Part shown: one piece after another, positions 1 to 11,710 of the stretch
Layout: every line of letters starts with the position of its first letter
How positions within the stretch are numbered: position 1 is the stretch's first letter
From: Corallincola holothuriorum
Lineage (GTDB): Bacteria > Pseudomonadota > Gammaproteobacteria > Enterobacterales > Neiellaceae
DNA: 64,000 bases
Assembly (NCBI RefSeq): GCF_003336225.1
Contig: NZ_QPID01000001.1
Span: forward strand, 496,001 to 560,000
Direction: 5' to 3'
Notes under the pieces: generated by a model
Database searches by the model: none
What the model saw: only the letters and a program-made list of their open reading frames with translations
Told to the model about the DNA's origin: nothing
Position numbers and translations under genes: made by a program

Positions 1-31
1 AAAAAAAGGTAGCGTGGGAACAATAGCTACC
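1..31 (-). terminator. Intrinsic terminator downstream of maeA
   Basis: Read on the minus strand, a 6-bp stem (26-31 pairing with 8-13) is followed at once by seven T (positions 7 to 1). It lies beyond the maeA stop and so probably ends that transcript. The stem is short, and the window edge hides whether the T-run continues. Confidence 0.55.
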
Positions 32-34
32 CAG

Positions 35-68
35 ATAGAAATAGAAATAGAAATAGAAATAGAAATAG
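35..68. repeat. Hexamer tandem repeat (ATAGAA)n
   Basis: Five perfect head-to-tail copies of ATAGAA occupy 35-64, with a partial sixth copy to 68. The array sits between the maeA stop and its terminator. Being a short perfect repeat it could vary in length by slippage, but it is outside any reading frame. Confidence 0.9.
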
Positions 69-102
69 CGTACTGAATCGATATCAGCACGCTATTTCTA
101 TT
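58..102. repeat. 14-bp perfect inverted repeat after maeA
   Basis: Positions 58-71 are the exact reverse complement of 89-102. Inside the loop, 73-76 can also pair with 84-87. The left arm is made from the last hexamer repeats. The hairpin begins 10 bases past the maeA stop and could protect the mRNA 3' end or assist termination at 1-31. Confidence 0.75.
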
Positions 103-111
103 AAAGAGGGA

Positions 112-1821
112 TCAAAATGAGGTACGTTTGTAACGACGGTATTCCGGCTTCCAAAAGCTGTCATCAATCGCTTGCTCTAGGGCGTCGTCACTGATCTGAG
201 TAGCCACGCCATCTGCCATTGCAGCAATAGCGACATCAAATGCAATTTTCCGGCTAACTAACTGCACATCTTCCATCGGTGGCAGCAACGCACCTACACC
301 ATCAATAGCCAGCGGAGACGTATCAGCTAGAGCGCGACTAGCAGCCATCAACATATTATCAGTGATACGCTTAGCACCGCAGGCCAGCGCCCCCAGTCCA
401 ATACCTGGGAATATGTAACTGTTATTGCACTGTGCTATCTCAAACACCTGCTCACCTAATGCAACGGGCGAAAATGGGCTACCCGTAGCAACAAGCGCTT
501 CTCCCTGTGTCCATTGCAATATCTCTGCGGGCGTTGCTTCAACGCGACTGGTCGGGTTCGACAGTGGCAACACAATCGGCCGAGAGCAATGCTGATGCAT
601 CTCTCTAATTATCTGTTCAGTAAATAGCCCTGGCACCCCAGAAACGCCGATCAATACACTCGGTTTCCCCTGCTTCACGACGTCGAGCAGCGACACATTG
701 CCCTCTTCGTCACTCCAGTGGCCGGTTGACTCGATACTTTGGGTCAATTTTTGTTGAAACGGCAACAAATTGGGCATCCCATCTTGGAGAAGGCCCCAAC
801 GATCGACCATATAAACCTGTGATCTCGCTTGGCTATCTGAGATCCCTTCGGCCACCATCTGCGCAATAATTGCTTCAGCGATCCCACAACCAGCGGAACC
901 GGCACCAAGAAAAGCTATACGTTGTTGGTGCAGAGCGCTGCCAGCCGCTTTACAGGCCGCGAGTAATGAACCAACCGTAACCGCTGCAGTACCCTGAATG
1001 TCATCATTAAAGCAACATAGTTTATCTCGATAGCGTTCTAGTACGGGCATCGCATTCTTCTGAGCGAAATCTTCAAACTGCACCAGCGCGTCAGGCCAGC
1101 GTACTTTAATCGCTTCCATCACATCATCAACAAATCGATAGTACTCATCGCCGGATATACGGGGATGACGCCACCCCAGATACATGGGATCATCGATGAG
1201 CTGAGGGTTGTTGGTGCCCACATCTAAGACTAGGGGCAGCGTGTAGGCGGGGCTAATGCCACCACAAGCGGTATAAAGGCTCAGTTTTCCTATCGGGATC
1301 CCCATGCCACCAATACCTTGATCGCCCAACCCCAAAATACGTTCGCCATCGGTAATAACGATCACTTTTACATTATGACGAATAGAGTTATTAAGAATAT
1401 CTTCGATACGCTCCCTGTCGGGATAACTAACAAATAGGCCACGAGAACGACGGTAATTGCGAGAAAACTGTTCACAGGCGTGACCAACCGTCGGCGTATA
1501 GATGATCGGCATCATCTCGGAAATATGATCAGCAACCAGCTTATAGAACAGTGTCTCATTGGTGTCTTGAATGTTACGTAGATAGATATGCTTATATATG
1601 TCAGATTCAAACGCTTTATACTGCAGATACGCACGCTCACCTTGCTCCTCGATGCTCTCAATAGCACTCGGAACCAGCCCTTCAAGATTGAACTCTCGCC
1701 GTTCAAGCTCGGAGAAACCACTGCCCTTGTTGAGTAAGGCAGTTTCTAACAGAATAGGGCCAGCATAAGGAATGTAGACGGGGCGTTTATCAGGCATCAG
1801 ATGACTCGTTATTGGCGCCAA
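112..1821 (-). CDS. maeA: NAD-dependent malic enzyme
   Basis: Oxidative decarboxylation of malate to pyruvate in the cytoplasm. The 569-residue product matches the usual length of the MaeA/SfcA class. The catalytic tyrosine lies in the IIYTPTVG segment (Y108), the metal ligands E250/D251 and D274 in the FEDF and NDDIQGTAA segments, and the dinucleotide-binding GAGSAG at 307-312. The glycine-rich [16 protein letters not shown] stretch at 165-179 is typical of the family. It stands alone, transcribed leftward, with a hairpin and terminator behind it. NAD rather than NADP preference is inferred from overall similarity to MaeA, not from a decisive residue. Confidence 0.95.
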   Translation of the reverse strand: MAPITSHLMPDKRPVYIPYAGPILLETALLNKGSGFSELERREFNLEGLVPSAIESIEEQGERAYLQYKAFESDIYKHIYLRNIQDTNETLFYKLVADHISEMMPIIYTPTVGHACEQFSRNYRRSRGLFVSYPDRERIEDILNNSIRHNVKVIVITDGERILGLGDQGIGGMGIPIGKLSLYTACGGISPAYTLPLVLDVGTNNPQLIDDPMYLGWRHPRISGDEYYRFVDDVMEAIKVRWPDALVQFEDFAQKNAMPVLERYRDKLCCFNDDIQGTAAVTVGSLLAACKAAGSALHQQRIAFLGAGSAGCGIAEAIIAQMVAEGISDSQARSQVYMVDRWGLLQDGMPNLLPFQQKLTQSIESTGHWSDEEGNVSLLDVVKQGKPSVLIGVSGVPGLFTEQIIREMHQHCSRPIVLPLSNPTSRVEATPAEILQWTQGEALVATGSPFSPVALGEQVFEIAQCNNSYIFPGIGLGALACGAKRITDNMLMAASRALADTSPLAIDGVGALLPPMEDVQLVSRKIAFDVAIAAMADGVATQISDDALEQAIDDSFWKPEYRRYKRTSF

Positions 1822-1937
1822 CGGGCGATTGTTTTGTTTAGATATATCTTAAAACGCAGTTAAGACTGCAATTTCAGACAGTGTACCACCGCCATCCTTT
1901 TGATAGAAAAACAAAAGAATGGCGCTTCAAGTCATTT

Positions 1938-2426
1938 TTAATCTCGAAAATTATCGAACTGAAGCGCTTGCTCTAACTCTTCCGCCCTTAGCATTGCGAT
2001 AACGGACTGCAGGTCGTCACGCTTTTTGCCGGTAACCCGCACCTTTTCACCTTGAATAGACGCCTGAACCTTTAGCTTTTTCTCTTTGATTAACTTGACT
2101 ATTTTTTTTGAAAGCAAAGTGTCGAGTCCCTGCTGAAAACGCACAATACGACTAAATGACTTACCTCTATGGATATCCTTTTCGTCGATTTTAATCGCTT
2201 TGGGATCGACATTTCGTTTAACCATTGCGGCACGCAGCATGTCTTCCATCTGCTGCAGTTGGAAATCACCTCCTTCCGCTTTAATGGTTACCACCAGTTC
2301 CTTTAAATCAAAGCTCGCTTCGACATTTCTAAAATCAAAACGGTTGTTCAGCTCCCGACTCGCATTTTCCACAGCGTGTTTCACATCCACGACATCGACT
2401 TCAGAAACAACATCAAACGTAGGCAT
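1938..2426 (-). CDS. yajQ: YajQ-family nucleotide-binding protein
   Basis: A 162-residue protein of the YajQ (UPF0234) family. It begins with [11 protein letters not shown] and contains the characteristic [19 protein letters not shown] segment and a charged C-terminus. In some species members bind cyclic di-GMP and act with a transcription factor; elsewhere they are described as nucleic-acid-binding. The fold is two alpha/beta subdomains of about 80 residues. A purine-rich GAGGAATAATAGAG precedes the ATG. It is monocistronic here, so context says nothing about a partner. Confidence 0.93.
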   Translation of the reverse strand: MPTFDVVSEVDVVDVKHAVENASRELNNRFDFRNVEASFDLKELVVTIKAEGGDFQLQQMEDMLRAAMVKRNVDPKAIKIDEKDIHRGKSFSRIVRFQQGLDTLLSKKIVKLIKEKKLKVQASIQGEKVRVTGKKRDDLQSVIAMLRAEELEQALQFDNFRD

Positions 2427-2909
2427 CTCTATTATTCCTCATACACAAAAACATAGGGTTAGAAGCGGTCAACGTATTCTAAACGCTAATCTGCTTTGAA
2501 TCATGGCTTTGGATGCACAGATATTGCAAAATTAACCCTCACTGGAAGAATAGATTTGCTGCTATTTCAAGCAGTATTATGCATATCCATAGCTAAAACC
2601 TAAATATTCATGCATATTTTTCGAATAAAAAGCGAGAAATTACCCACGCATAATGGTATAAACCACGGTTCGGATCTTTCTTAATTGTACGGAGCCTAAT
2701 GCTCTGCGCATAAAAATGCGCGTCTGACCAAGCGTGTTCCCCCTTGGTCGTCGTATTAAAGAAAGTGACATTACAGGGATCGATCGGCACTGAGGCGGTA
2801 ACACGCGCCCAGCTACTCATAGAAGTAAACGCAATAGCGTAAATGCCTGATCCAACGAAAATAGGTGCATCCCGTTAACCGACACGCACCCAGATATAGG
2901 AAGTGTTAG
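2427..2909. other. Intergenic region, yajQ to gltB
   Basis: These 483 bases separate the leftward yajQ from the rightward gltB and must hold both promoters. I see AT-rich DNA at 2540-2640, a short CGCAT/ATGCG inverted repeat near 2707-2720, and AGGAAG ahead of the gltB start. A 70-codon leftward open frame at 2608-2820 has no recognisable features and I do not call it a gene. No riboswitch or RNA gene is evident. Confidence 0.6.
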
Positions 2910-5900
2910 ATGACCACTAGTAGCAAACAATCTACTGGCCTTTATCGCTCTGATTTCGAGCATGATAGTTGTGGAATTGGCTTTGTCGCCAGCTTAAAAG
3001 GCGAGAAGTCTCACGACATTATTGAAAACGCTCTGACCATGCTGACCTGCATGGAGCATCGGGGTGGTACCGGCTGTGACGTTGATAGTGGTGATGGTGC
3101 CGGTATTCTGATCCAGATCCCTCACGATTTTTTCAATGCAGAGTCAAAAAAGCTTGGCTTTGCCTTACCTGCAGCCGGTGGTTACGGTGTTGGTATGGTG
3201 TTCTTCCCACCAAGCCTCGAAGAAGCAGCCAAATGTCGTAACATTCTGAATCAAAACATTCAGAAATTAGGTATGACCTTGCTTGGCTACCGCCCAGTGC
3301 CAAGAGACAACTCTAGCCTCGGTCAAGCCGCGCTCGATACCGAACCAACTACCGAACAGGTATTTATCGAAAAGCCGGCCGAGCTGACGCAGCAAGAATT
3401 TGAGCGTAAGCTTTTTGTATTGCGCAAATACACTGGCCACACACTGAATAACAGTGTGGTAAAAGAGAAAGACGATTGTTATATCGCTTCACTTTCAACA
3501 CGCACAATTGTCTATAAAGGGCAATTAACGACCGCTCAGGTGCGTAAGTATTATCTGGATCTGCAAAACGATGATGTAACTTCATCGTTGGCCATGTTCC
3601 ATTCGCGCTTCTCTACCAATACATTCCCAGCATGGCGTCGCGCCCAACCATTCCGTTATATGTCTCACAACGGCGAGATCAACACGGTAAAAGGTAACGT
3701 CAACTGGATGGCCGCCCGTGAAGCGCTGTTTGAAACAGTCAACTTCACCGATGCAGAGATGGAGATGTTGCTTCCTATCTGTAACCGCGGAAATTCTGAC
3801 TCAGCTAACTTGGATATGGCGGTTGAGCTATTAGTACTCAGCGGTCGCCCACTGGCACAAGTGATGATGATGGTTGTACCAGAAGCCTGGCAGAGTCAGA
3901 CCGACATGGACCCTGTTAAGCGTGCGTTCTACGAGTACTACAGCTGCATCATGGAACCATGGGACGGACCTGCGTCTATCTCGTTCACAGACGGTAACGT
4001 CATTGGTGCAACACTAGACCGGAACGGCTTACGCCCTTCTCGCTATCTTGTCACTGATGATGGCATCGTTGTCATGGGTTCAGAAACCGGTGCATTGGTT
4101 GTTGACCAATCAAAAGTGGTACAAAAGGGCCGCCTGCAACCCGGTAAGATCTTCATCGCCGATCTGGAACAAGGTCGCATCATTGCCGATGATGAAGTGA
4201 AAACAGATATCTGTTCACGCCAGCCTTATGCAAAATGGTTAGACGAGAACAAGATCGTTATTGATGACCTCCCTACCCCCGCCGCATCAGTTGCTCAACC
4301 CGTGCTTACCGATCTGCGCAAACGCCAGAAAGCGTTTGGTTATAGCAACGAAGACTTGAACCTGATTCTGGCTCAAATGGTCGGTACAGCAAAAGAGCCT
4401 TTAGGCGCCATGGGCATAGACAGCCCGCTGGCTATCCTGTCTGACAAGTCGCAGAACTTGTCGAACTACTTTAAGCAGTTGTTCGCCCAGGTAACTAACC
4501 CGCCTATCGACCCTATCCGTGAAGAGATGGTGATGTCGCTGCGCACATATGTTGGCGGTAACCAGAATCTACTCACAGAAACACCGCTTCACTGCCATAA
4601 GGTTGAGATTAAGCAACCCGTCCTCAGCAATGCGCAGTTAATGAAGTTGAAGCACATTGATCATAACCATTTCCAGTCAAAAACACTGGATACGGTATTC
4701 GCAACGACAGGAAAAGATGGCGAACTAGAGAAAGCGATTGATCGCGTTTGCCGTTATGCGAAAGATGCCGTCGAAGATGGCTACTCAATCATTATCTTGA
4801 GCGACCGCGCTACAGATAGCGATCATGCCGCCATCCCTTCACTGCTGATCACTTCAGCCGTTCACCACTACCTGATCCGCGAAGGCCTACGCACTAAAGC
4901 GGACCTCATCATTGAAGCGGGTGACGTACGTGAAACCCATCACTTTGCAACACTGATCGGTTATGGTGCATCTGCAGTAAACCCTTATCTGGCGCTGGAA
5001 ACATTGCTGGAACTGCGCAATGACGGCGTAATTAAAAGCGAATTCAGCGACCAACAGGTTTTCGATAAGTACGTTAAAGCCGTCAATAGCGGCTTGCTGA
5101 AGATCTTCTCGAAGATGGGTATTTCGACGTTGCAGTCATACCAAGGCGCTCAGATCTTCGAAGCCTTGGGTATCAGCTCTGACGTGGTTCAGAAATACTT
5201 CACCGGCACAGTAACTCGTATCGAAGGTATCGGCCTTAACGAGATAGCTAAAGAAACCCTTGATAGCCACCGTGAAGGATTCCCACCAGCGGATCGTATT
5301 CATGTCGATGACTTGTTGAAGTCAGGCGGTGATTACGCATGGCGTAAAGACGGTGAACGTCACCTCTTCAACCCAACAACCATTCGTCTGTTACAGCACG
5401 CAACAGAAGAAAATAACTACGACACGTTCCGTGAATACGCGAAAAACGTTGATGACCAAAGCACCGAGGCATTCACCCTCCGTGGTTTGATGAAGTTCAA
5501 ATCTGATCGCGCTTCCGTACCGTTAGAAGAAGTCGAATCAGTAGAAAACATCTTCAAACGCTTCGCGACTGGCGCCATGTCATTTGGCTCCATCTCTTGG
5601 GAAGCCCATACAACATTGGCCATGGCCATGAACCGTATTGGCGGCAAGAGTAACTCTGGTGAGGGCGGCGAAGATCCAATCCGCTTCACACCTGAAGCCA
5701 ATGGCGATTCGAAGTTATCGAAGATTAAGCAGGTTGCTTCCGGTCGTTTCGGTGTCACTAGCTACTATCTGGCAAACGCAGAAGAATTGCAGATTAAGAT
5801 GGCACAGGGCGCTAAGCCGGGTGAAGGTGGACAGCTGCCAGGTCACAAGGTCGATGCATGGATCGGTAAGACGCGTGGCTCAACCCCAGGCGTAGGTCTG

Positions 5901-7517
5901 ATTTCACCGCCGCCACACCACGACATCTACTCCATCGAAGATTTAGCACAGCTAATCTACGATCTGAAGAACGCAAACCGCGAAGCACGTGTCAACGTTA
6001 AGCTGGTATCAGAAGCCGGCGTTGGCACCATTGCCTCTGGTGTATGTAAAGGTTACGCAGACGTTGTCCTTATCGCTGGCTACGACGGTGGTACAGGTGC
6101 ATCGCCTCTAAGTTCAATTAAACATGCAGGTCTCCCTTGGGAACTCGGCTTGTCTGAAACGCATCAAACCCTAGTACGCAACAAGTTGCGTAGCCGTATT
6201 ACGGTACAGGCCGATGGCCAGATGAAGACGCCACGTGACTTGGCCGTTGCCACACTGCTGGGTGCCGAAGAATGGGGTATTGCAACCGCAGCCTTGATTG
6301 TTGAAGGTTGTACCATGATGCGTAAGTGCCACCTCAATACCTGCCCTGTCGGTATTGCGACTCAGGATCCTGAGCTGCGCGCACGCTACAAAGGTAAAGT
6401 AGATAACGTCGTTAACTTCTTCACCATGCTGGCCGAAGGTCTGCGTGAACTGATGGCTGAACTGGGCTTCCGCACCATTAATGAAATGGTTGGTCAGACT
6501 CAGTGCCTCGAGATTCGTGACGATATCGACCACTGGAAATTCAAGAGCGTTGACCTCACCCCAGTACTGTTTAAAGCAGACAACCATGGTGGTGAAACCC
6601 TTTATAACAGCATCCCGCAAAAGCATCTGATTGATGACATTGTCGACCGCAAGCTAATTGCTGATGCCAAGCCTGCTCTCGACAATCAGACCGAGGTCAA
6701 CCTGGCCTACGAAATCATCAACACAGACCGCAGTGTCGGCACCATGTTGTCCAACGAGATTTCGAAGAAGTATAAAGGCGAAGGCCTGCCGGAAGACACG
6801 GTTAAGGTTAAGTTCAACGGTTCTGCGGGCCAAAGCTTCGGTTGCTTTGCAGCCAAAGGGATCCGTTTCGAACTCGAAGGTGACTCTAATGATTACTTCG
6901 GTAAAGGTCTGTCCGGCGGTAAATTAGTTGTTTACCCAGCCAAAGAGGCGCCTTTCGCGCCACGTGACAACATCCTTATCGGTAACGTTGCCTTCTTTGG
7001 CGGCACTGACGGTATCTCCTTTATTCGCGGTATCGCTGGCGAACGCTTCTGCGTACGTAACTCCGGTGTCACTGCGGTTGTTGAAGGTGTAGGTGACCAC
7101 GGTTGTGAGTACATGACCGGAGGTAAAGCCGTGATTTTGGGTGCAACAGGCCGTAACTTCGCTGCGGGTATGTCCGGCGGTGTGGCTTACGTACTAGACG
7201 TCAATGGCGACTTCGCTGACAAGTGCAACATGGAGATGGTTGAGCTTGAGAACATCGAAGATGCGGCAGAAAGCGCAGAGCTCAAGGCCCTGATCGAACA
7301 ACACAAAGAAAATACCGGTTCAGATGTGGCAGAAGAGCTATTAGCGGATTGGGATGCAGCCATCGCCAAGTTCGTTAAAGTAATGCCTGTCGATTACAAA
7401 CAGATGCAAGCCTACATGAATGTTGCACGTGCCAGTGGCAAGTTTGAATCCGACTATGACGTGGCTGTTGAAGCCTTCGACATGCACCTGAAAAATCTGG
7501 CAGCTCAGAAAGCCTGA
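2910..7517 (+). CDS. gltB: Glutamate synthase (NADPH) large subunit
   Basis: Alpha subunit of glutamate synthase. It hydrolyses glutamine and passes the ammonia to 2-oxoglutarate, giving glutamate. At 1535 residues it is full length. The N-terminal amidotransferase nucleophile is C21 in the HDSCGIGF segment, so a 20-residue propeptide is expected to be removed. The FMN/2-oxoglutarate domain carries [13 protein letters not shown], and the 3Fe-4S cysteines lie in [15 protein letters not shown]. The C-terminal beta-helix domain has the usual glycine repeats ([12 protein letters not shown]). gltD follows after 20 bases with a strong ribosome site, so the two are an operon. Confidence 0.97.
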   Translation: MTTSSKQSTGLYRSDFEHDSCGIGFVASLKGEKSHDIIENALTMLTCMEHRGGTGCDVDSGDGAGILIQIPHDFFNAESKKLGFALPAAGGYGVGMVFFPPSLEEAAKCRNILNQNIQKLGMTLLGYRPVPRDNSSLGQAALDTEPTTEQVFIEKPAELTQQEFERKLFVLRKYTGHTLNNSVVKEKDDCYIASLSTRTIVYKGQLTTAQVRKYYLDLQNDDVTSSLAMFHSRFSTNTFPAWRRAQPFRYMSHNGEINTVKGNVNWMAAREALFETVNFTDAEMEMLLPICNRGNSDSANLDMAVELLVLSGRPLAQVMMMVVPEAWQSQTDMDPVKRAFYEYYSCIMEPWDGPASISFTDGNVIGATLDRNGLRPSRYLVTDDGIVVMGSETGALVVDQSKVVQKGRLQPGKIFIADLEQGRIIADDEVKTDICSRQPYAKWLDENKIVIDDLPTPAASVAQPVLTDLRKRQKAFGYSNEDLNLILAQMVGTAKEPLGAMGIDSPLAILSDKSQNLSNYFKQLFAQVTNPPIDPIREEMVMSLRTYVGGNQNLLTETPLHCHKVEIKQPVLSNAQLMKLKHIDHNHFQSKTLDTVFATTGKDGELEKAIDRVCRYAKDAVEDGYSIIILSDRATDSDHAAIPSLLITSAVHHYLIREGLRTKADLIIEAGDVRETHHFATLIGYGASAVNPYLALETLLELRNDGVIKSEFSDQQVFDKYVKAVNSGLLKIFSKMGISTLQSYQGAQIFEALGISSDVVQKYFTGTVTRIEGIGLNEIAKETLDSHREGFPPADRIHVDDLLKSGGDYAWRKDGERHLFNPTTIRLLQHATEENNYDTFREYAKNVDDQSTEAFTLRGLMKFKSDRASVPLEEVESVENIFKRFATGAMSFGSISWEAHTTLAMAMNRIGGKSNSGEGGEDPIRFTPEANGDSKLSKIKQVASGRFGVTSYYLANAEELQIKMAQGAKPGEGGQLPGHKVDAWIGKTRGSTPGVGLISPPPHHDIYSIEDLAQLIYDLKNANREARVNVKLVSEAGVGTIASGVCKGYADVVLIAGYDGGTGASPLSSIKHAGLPWELGLSETHQTLVRNKLRSRITVQADGQMKTPRDLAVATLLGAEEWGIATAALIVEGCTMMRKCHLNTCPVGIATQDPELRARYKGKVDNVVNFFTMLAEGLRELMAELGFRTINEMVGQTQCLEIRDDIDHWKFKSVDLTPVLFKADNHGGETLYNSIPQKHLIDDIVDRKLIADAKPALDNQTEVNLAYEIINTDRSVGTMLSNEISKKYKGEGLPEDTVKVKFNGSAGQSFGCFAAKGIRFELEGDSNDYFGKGLSGGKLVVYPAKEAPFAPRDNILIGNVAFFGGTDGISFIRGIAGERFCVRNSGVTAVVEGVGDHGCEYMTGGKAVILGATGRNFAAGMSGGVAYVLDVNGDFADKCNMEMVELENIEDAAESAELKALIEQHKENTGSDVAEELLADWDAAIAKFVKVMPVDYKQMQAYMNVARASGKFESDYDVAVEAFDMHLKNLAAQKA

Positions 7518-7537
7518 GCCGGAAAGGAGAAGAAATC

Positions 7538-9025
7538 ATGGGTAACCCAACAGGATTTTTGAAAGTAGAACGTGCGCTGCCAGCTGATCGTCATCCAGAA
7601 GAGCGCCTGATCGATTGGTTAGAAGTGCATGAACATATGCCGGAAGATGGCATCAAAGAGCAAGCCGGTCGTTGTATGGATTGCGGCGTGCCATTTTGCC
7701 AATCAGGCGAATCACAGTACGCGCCAGCCGTTGCTGGCTGCCCGGTAAACAACGTCATCCCGGAATGGAATGATTTGGTTTATAACGGTCGCTGGAAGCA
7801 AGCACTGCAGTTACTGCACAAAACCAATAACTTCCCCGAGTTTACCGGTCGCGTCTGCCCTGCCCCTTGTGAAGGCAGCTGTGTCCTCGGCATCAATGCC
7901 GATCCGGTCACAATTAAGCATCACGAATACGCGATCATTGAACGCGGTTTTGAGGAGGGCTGGGTAGTTGCAGAACCTCCTTCGCGTCGCACAGGCAAAA
8001 CTGTCGCCGTTATCGGCTCAGGCCCTGCGGGACTCGCCGCCGCTGCGCAACTTAATCGTGCTGGCCATATGGTGACCGTTTATGAGCGTGCTGACCGTAT
8101 CGGTGGCTTGTTGATGTATGGCATTCCAAACATGAAGCTGCAAAAAGAGATCGTTCAGCGCCGTGTTGACCTGCTGGCTGAAGAAGGCATCGTCTTCGTC
8201 ACCAACACTGAAATCGGTAAAGATATCTCTGCAGACGAATTGAAGAGCAACTTTGATTCTGTTGTTATCGCAACGGGTGCAACCGTGCCAAGGGATCTGC
8301 CTGCAGAAGGCCGTCAGCTGAATGGCATTCACTTCGCGATGGAGTTCTTGGGTAAAAACACCAAGAGCCTGCTCGACAGTGAACATAAAGACGGTAACTA
8401 CATCAATGCCAAAGACAAAAATGTCGTGGTAATTGGTGGTGGTGATACCGGAACCGACTGTGTGGGCACATCATTGCGCCACGGCTGTAAGAGCGTTATT
8501 CAGCTTGAAATTATGCCTGAGCCGGCAGCAGAACGTGCTGATAACAACCCTTGGCCTCAGTGGCCGAAGGTGAAATTGGTAGATTATGGTCAGCAGGAAG
8601 CCGTCGCGGTACAGGGTGATGACCCGCGTGATTACCAGATGATGACCAAGCACATCGAAGATGATGGCAAAGGCAACGTCAAAGCTGTTCATACTGTCGC
8701 CATTGAATGGCAAAAGACTGACGATGGCCGTATGGCGCCAGTTGAAGTACCAGGTAGTGAGAAGGTCTACCCTGCGGATATCGTGCTGTTAGCCATGGGC
8801 TTCATGGGCCCAGAAGGTGATTTGCTTGATTCATTGGGCGTTGAAAAAGACGCGCGCTCAAACGCCAAAGCTGACTACGACAAGTTCGCCACAAACGTGC
8901 CGGGTGTATTCGCTGCGGGTGATGCCCGTCGCGGACAAAGCTTAATTGTTTGGGCTATCGACGAAGGCCGCCGCGCAGCACGCGAAGTAGATACCTTCTT
9001 GATGGGTAAAAGCTACCTGCCGTAA
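7538..9025 (+). CDS. gltD: Glutamate synthase (NADPH) small subunit
   Basis: Beta subunit of glutamate synthase. It feeds NADPH electrons through FAD and 4Fe-4S clusters to GltB. The product has 495 residues. Cysteines C46, C49, C54 and C68, with C107, C111 and C115, fit the cluster-binding N-terminal domain. The FAD site is GSGPAG at 160-165, and the NADPH site is GGGDTG at about 300-305. The ribosome site is GGAAAGGAGAAG. It is the last gene of gltBD and is followed by a clear terminator. Confidence 0.97.
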   Translation: MGNPTGFLKVERALPADRHPEERLIDWLEVHEHMPEDGIKEQAGRCMDCGVPFCQSGESQYAPAVAGCPVNNVIPEWNDLVYNGRWKQALQLLHKTNNFPEFTGRVCPAPCEGSCVLGINADPVTIKHHEYAIIERGFEEGWVVAEPPSRRTGKTVAVIGSGPAGLAAAAQLNRAGHMVTVYERADRIGGLLMYGIPNMKLQKEIVQRRVDLLAEEGIVFVTNTEIGKDISADELKSNFDSVVIATGATVPRDLPAEGRQLNGIHFAMEFLGKNTKSLLDSEHKDGNYINAKDKNVVVIGGGDTGTDCVGTSLRHGCKSVIQLEIMPEPAAERADNNPWPQWPKVKLVDYGQQEAVAVQGDDPRDYQMMTKHIEDDGKGNVKAVHTVAIEWQKTDDGRMAPVEVPGSEKVYPADIVLLAMGFMGPEGDLLDSLGVEKDARSNAKADYDKFATNVPGVFAAGDARRGQSLIVWAIDEGRRAAREVDTFLMGKSYLP

Positions 9026-9054
9026 AGTATTACGCTGATACTCGCTGTATATAG

Positions 9055-9081
9055 AAAGCCCTTCTCTGAAGGGCTTTTTTT
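9055..9081 (+). terminator. Intrinsic terminator of gltBD
   Basis: A perfect 9-bp stem (9055-9063 with 9069-9077) encloses a 5-base loop and runs into seven T (9075-9081). It lies 29 bases after the gltD stop. Confidence 0.92.
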
Positions 9082-9338
9082 ATTTCCCAAATAGCCAATG
9101 TTAGACTTTTCAATAAAATACAAATACTACAAACATCTAACTAGAAAGCTCTTCATCAAAGCTTTCCTTCCGACAGTACGTTTTTGGTATGTTTTATTCG
9201 CTAATTTTCTGAGCAAACTAACCCTTTGTAACCTTGGAAATTATATCAATAACCAGAATAATAGGTGGGTCTGGCACCACACAAGTAACGATACCTCACC
9301 CATAATTACTAGACGGTCTATCAAGCTGGAGTTTAGTC
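9082..9338. other. AT-rich spacer at left edge of accessory block
   Basis: Together with the terminator this makes a 313-base gap between gltD and the next gene. It is visibly more AT-rich than the gltBD genes. A 118-codon open frame starting at 9098 runs across it and into the next gene in another frame; its composition does not look like protein and I reject it. GGAG sits 7 bases before the ATG at 9339, so the promoter of the next gene must be here. Confidence 0.5.
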
Positions 9339-11579
9339 ATGGGGTATCGGCCGTCTATTTCACGCTTAAAGATTTTATTACAGATAGTGCTAGTCTCGAT
9401 AATCAGCTTCTACGGTTGGCAATGGTTAACTTTTGTAGACAAGTACCAGCATAGGCAAGTAGCTAACTACCCAAATGTAAATCGGACGATACCGATATTG
9501 TCGACAGTAAAACGGCACATACGTGATACCCCGCGGCCTGTTGAGTCATTTCCATTTCCAATCCCATTGGGGGGCGTAGGCCCTGACAAGCCGCTTTATG
9601 CCGGCACCAACCAATACCCATTCTTTTGCATGAGTGTGGACTCCCAATTGGGACAGCCGTTGGTCGATAATAATGCAGGCTTAGGGGTGCCGATCTATCA
9701 ACAAGCCTTTGCAGGGAACGAAAGTCATATAATTGGACATAGTAAAGATTGCCTAATAGAGACGACTTTGCACTACTACTATCAAGAAAAAGATGGCTCA
9801 TTTACACGCTTTAATTTCGACGCCCCACCAGAATACGAAGAAGTTGCAAAAATAGACTTAGGCAGTGAATTAACGCCGTATATTATCCGCGTAGAAACGG
9901 GCAGTATTAATCGCTATCTCTATATGATTGCGATGCCGGTAAGCTGGCCAAAATCGCCCGAAAGAGATTCGTCACAGCTTTGGAACAAGCGCCTTATCTA
10001 CCAATTCAAGGGCGGTTCGGGGATTGGTTTTAGGCAAGGAAAGCTTAGAATACGTGGGCTTATTGAGAAACGCTCAGCACAATTGGCGCAAGGCTACGCG
10101 TTAGTTACATCAACAGCTAATCGCACCAGCTATACCTATAATATGCTGCTCGCCGAAGATACCGTTGCCAGAGTGAAATCCCAGTTTGTCAGCTTGTATG
10201 GCGATCCTATTTATACTGTAGGTGTTGGTGGTTCTGGCGGAGGATTGGCGCAATACCTGATTGCTCAAAATCGACCGGGGTTGATTGATGCTGCCCTCCC
10301 CCTATATAGCTACTCTGACATGGTGTCGCAGACAATATATGGCTTAGATTGTGAACTAATTGAGCATTATTTTTCTATCACGTCACTCAATCGTTCGAAG
10401 TGGAGCGACTGGAGTTTAAGGCGCTCGATCTTGGGCGTTAACACCAAGCAAGGACATATCCATAGATACGCTTGGCTACAACCCATAAACCAACTAGCGG
10501 CTGGGGTATGGCCCGAATATCCCCAAGGAAACAGTGAATGTCAAAATGGCTGGTTTGGTTTAACTTCACTCATACACAATCCAAGACAAAGCTACCTACG
10601 ATCCTATTTTTCCAAAGCGGTTAGACAACAAGTTCACTGGAGCTACTGGGAAGATATGGTCGGATTCTTTGGTCGTGACAAGAGCGGTCATGCCAACACG
10701 ACATGGGACAACCGTGGTGTGCAATACGGTCTTAACGCCCTTAGAAATCGAGAAATATCGCCTGACGAGTTCCTTGATTTAAACCGGCAAATAGGAGGAT
10801 GGAAGCCACAAAATGAGATGGCGCCAGAAAAGCTATATACCGTTTTCGGTCCACAAAAAAAGCCATTATGGATGAGCTTATGGAGCCGGCACAATATTAC
10901 AGCACCAGATACGAACACCGGAGTAGCGCCTCGCAGTAAGGCCAGCTTAAAGGCGATAAAATCAGCCTATCGCAGCGGCCAAATATTTATCGGTAATATC
11001 AACATCCCAGTTTTGGATATAAGACACTATCTCGAACCAGAGCTTAACATGCACCATGTTTCAGCGAGCTTCGAAGCAAGACAGCGCATAATCAACTGGA
11101 AAGGTAACCGAGACAATCAGGTGATCTGGGTGGCGCACCCAGATTTCGATCCACAAAAAGAAGCATTCAAGGAGATGGACAACTGGATGATGAACTTATT
11201 ATCTAGTCCAGAGCGCACTGCAGCAAACAGCCGCCCTACCGCCATCCAAGATCGTTGCATTGATGCCAATGGTGACACCATCGCACAAGGCCCAACCGTA
11301 TGGGATGGGAAATGGAATGCTAGAAAACAAGGGAAGTGCCACCAAACATACCCCATGTTTAGCACATCTCGGATCCAAGCAGGAGGACCTTGGCAAGGTA
11401 GTGTATTTATTTGTCATCGAATACCTATCAAACAAGCCATTGCTTCAGGCATATATGGTGATATAGATATGACAAAGCACCTTCACACATTAGGCAAAAT
11501 ATTTCCTGATGGTGTCTGCGACTATACGAAGGGAGATAAAGGGCGCCCCTTAGACCTAATGCCAAGAATCAAGAACTAA
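9339..11579 (+). CDS. DUF6351-like alpha/beta hydrolase candidate
   Basis: A 746-residue exported or membrane-anchored protein. Residues 8-30 form one hydrophobic segment after a basic start. The nucleophile-elbow pattern GGSGG puts a candidate catalytic serine at S299 (GVGGSGGGLAQ), preceded by a predicted oxyanion region with KGGSG near 224-228. Overall plan, length and the PFFCMS and VDNNAGLGVP segments remind me of the DUF6351 proteins, which are of unknown function; I could not confirm this by search. GGAG lies 7 bases before the ATG. A lipase-like lipoprotein gene follows 131 bases downstream in the same direction. Substrate unknown; an envelope or extracellular ester is a guess. Confidence 0.72.
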   Translation: MGYRPSISRLKILLQIVLVSIISFYGWQWLTFVDKYQHRQVANYPNVNRTIPILSTVKRHIRDTPRPVESFPFPIPLGGVGPDKPLYAGTNQYPFFCMSVDSQLGQPLVDNNAGLGVPIYQQAFAGNESHIIGHSKDCLIETTLHYYYQEKDGSFTRFNFDAPPEYEEVAKIDLGSELTPYIIRVETGSINRYLYMIAMPVSWPKSPERDSSQLWNKRLIYQFKGGSGIGFRQGKLRIRGLIEKRSAQLAQGYALVTSTANRTSYTYNMLLAEDTVARVKSQFVSLYGDPIYTVGVGGSGGGLAQYLIAQNRPGLIDAALPLYSYSDMVSQTIYGLDCELIEHYFSITSLNRSKWSDWSLRRSILGVNTKQGHIHRYAWLQPINQLAAGVWPEYPQGNSECQNGWFGLTSLIHNPRQSYLRSYFSKAVRQQVHWSYWEDMVGFFGRDKSGHANTTWDNRGVQYGLNALRNREISPDEFLDLNRQIGGWKPQNEMAPEKLYTVFGPQKKPLWMSLWSRHNITAPDTNTGVAPRSKASLKAIKSAYRSGQIFIGNINIPVLDIRHYLEPELNMHHVSASFEARQRIINWKGNRDNQVIWVAHPDFDPQKEAFKEMDNWMMNLLSSPERTAANSRPTAIQDRCIDANGDTIAQGPTVWDGKWNARKQGKCHQTYPMFSTSRIQAGGPWQGSVFICHRIPIKQAIASGIYGDIDMTKHLHTLGKIFPDGVCDYTKGDKGRPLDLMPRIKN

Positions 11580-11710
11580 GTCTACGTATAACAACGATCC
11601 AAGCCATACAAGTTAGGTATGGGTTTGATGCTTTTAATTGCCTCCAAGATACATTTGCAATATGTTGGCTATATATCATCAAGCTACGAACCGCAGGCGA
11701 ATCAATCCAA

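Noticed and set aside
2608-2820. 70-codon leftward open frame before gltB
   Set aside because: No signal, motif or family pattern, no convincing ribosome site, and it lies in the promoter region of gltB.
6171-6626. 151-codon leftward open frame inside gltB
   Set aside because: Antisense to conserved gltB sequence including the iron-sulfur cysteines; a coding shadow.
9098-9454. 118-codon rightward open frame
   Set aside because: Overlaps the N-terminus of the DUF6351-like gene in another frame, has no family pattern, and the other frame has a better ribosome site and signal segment.
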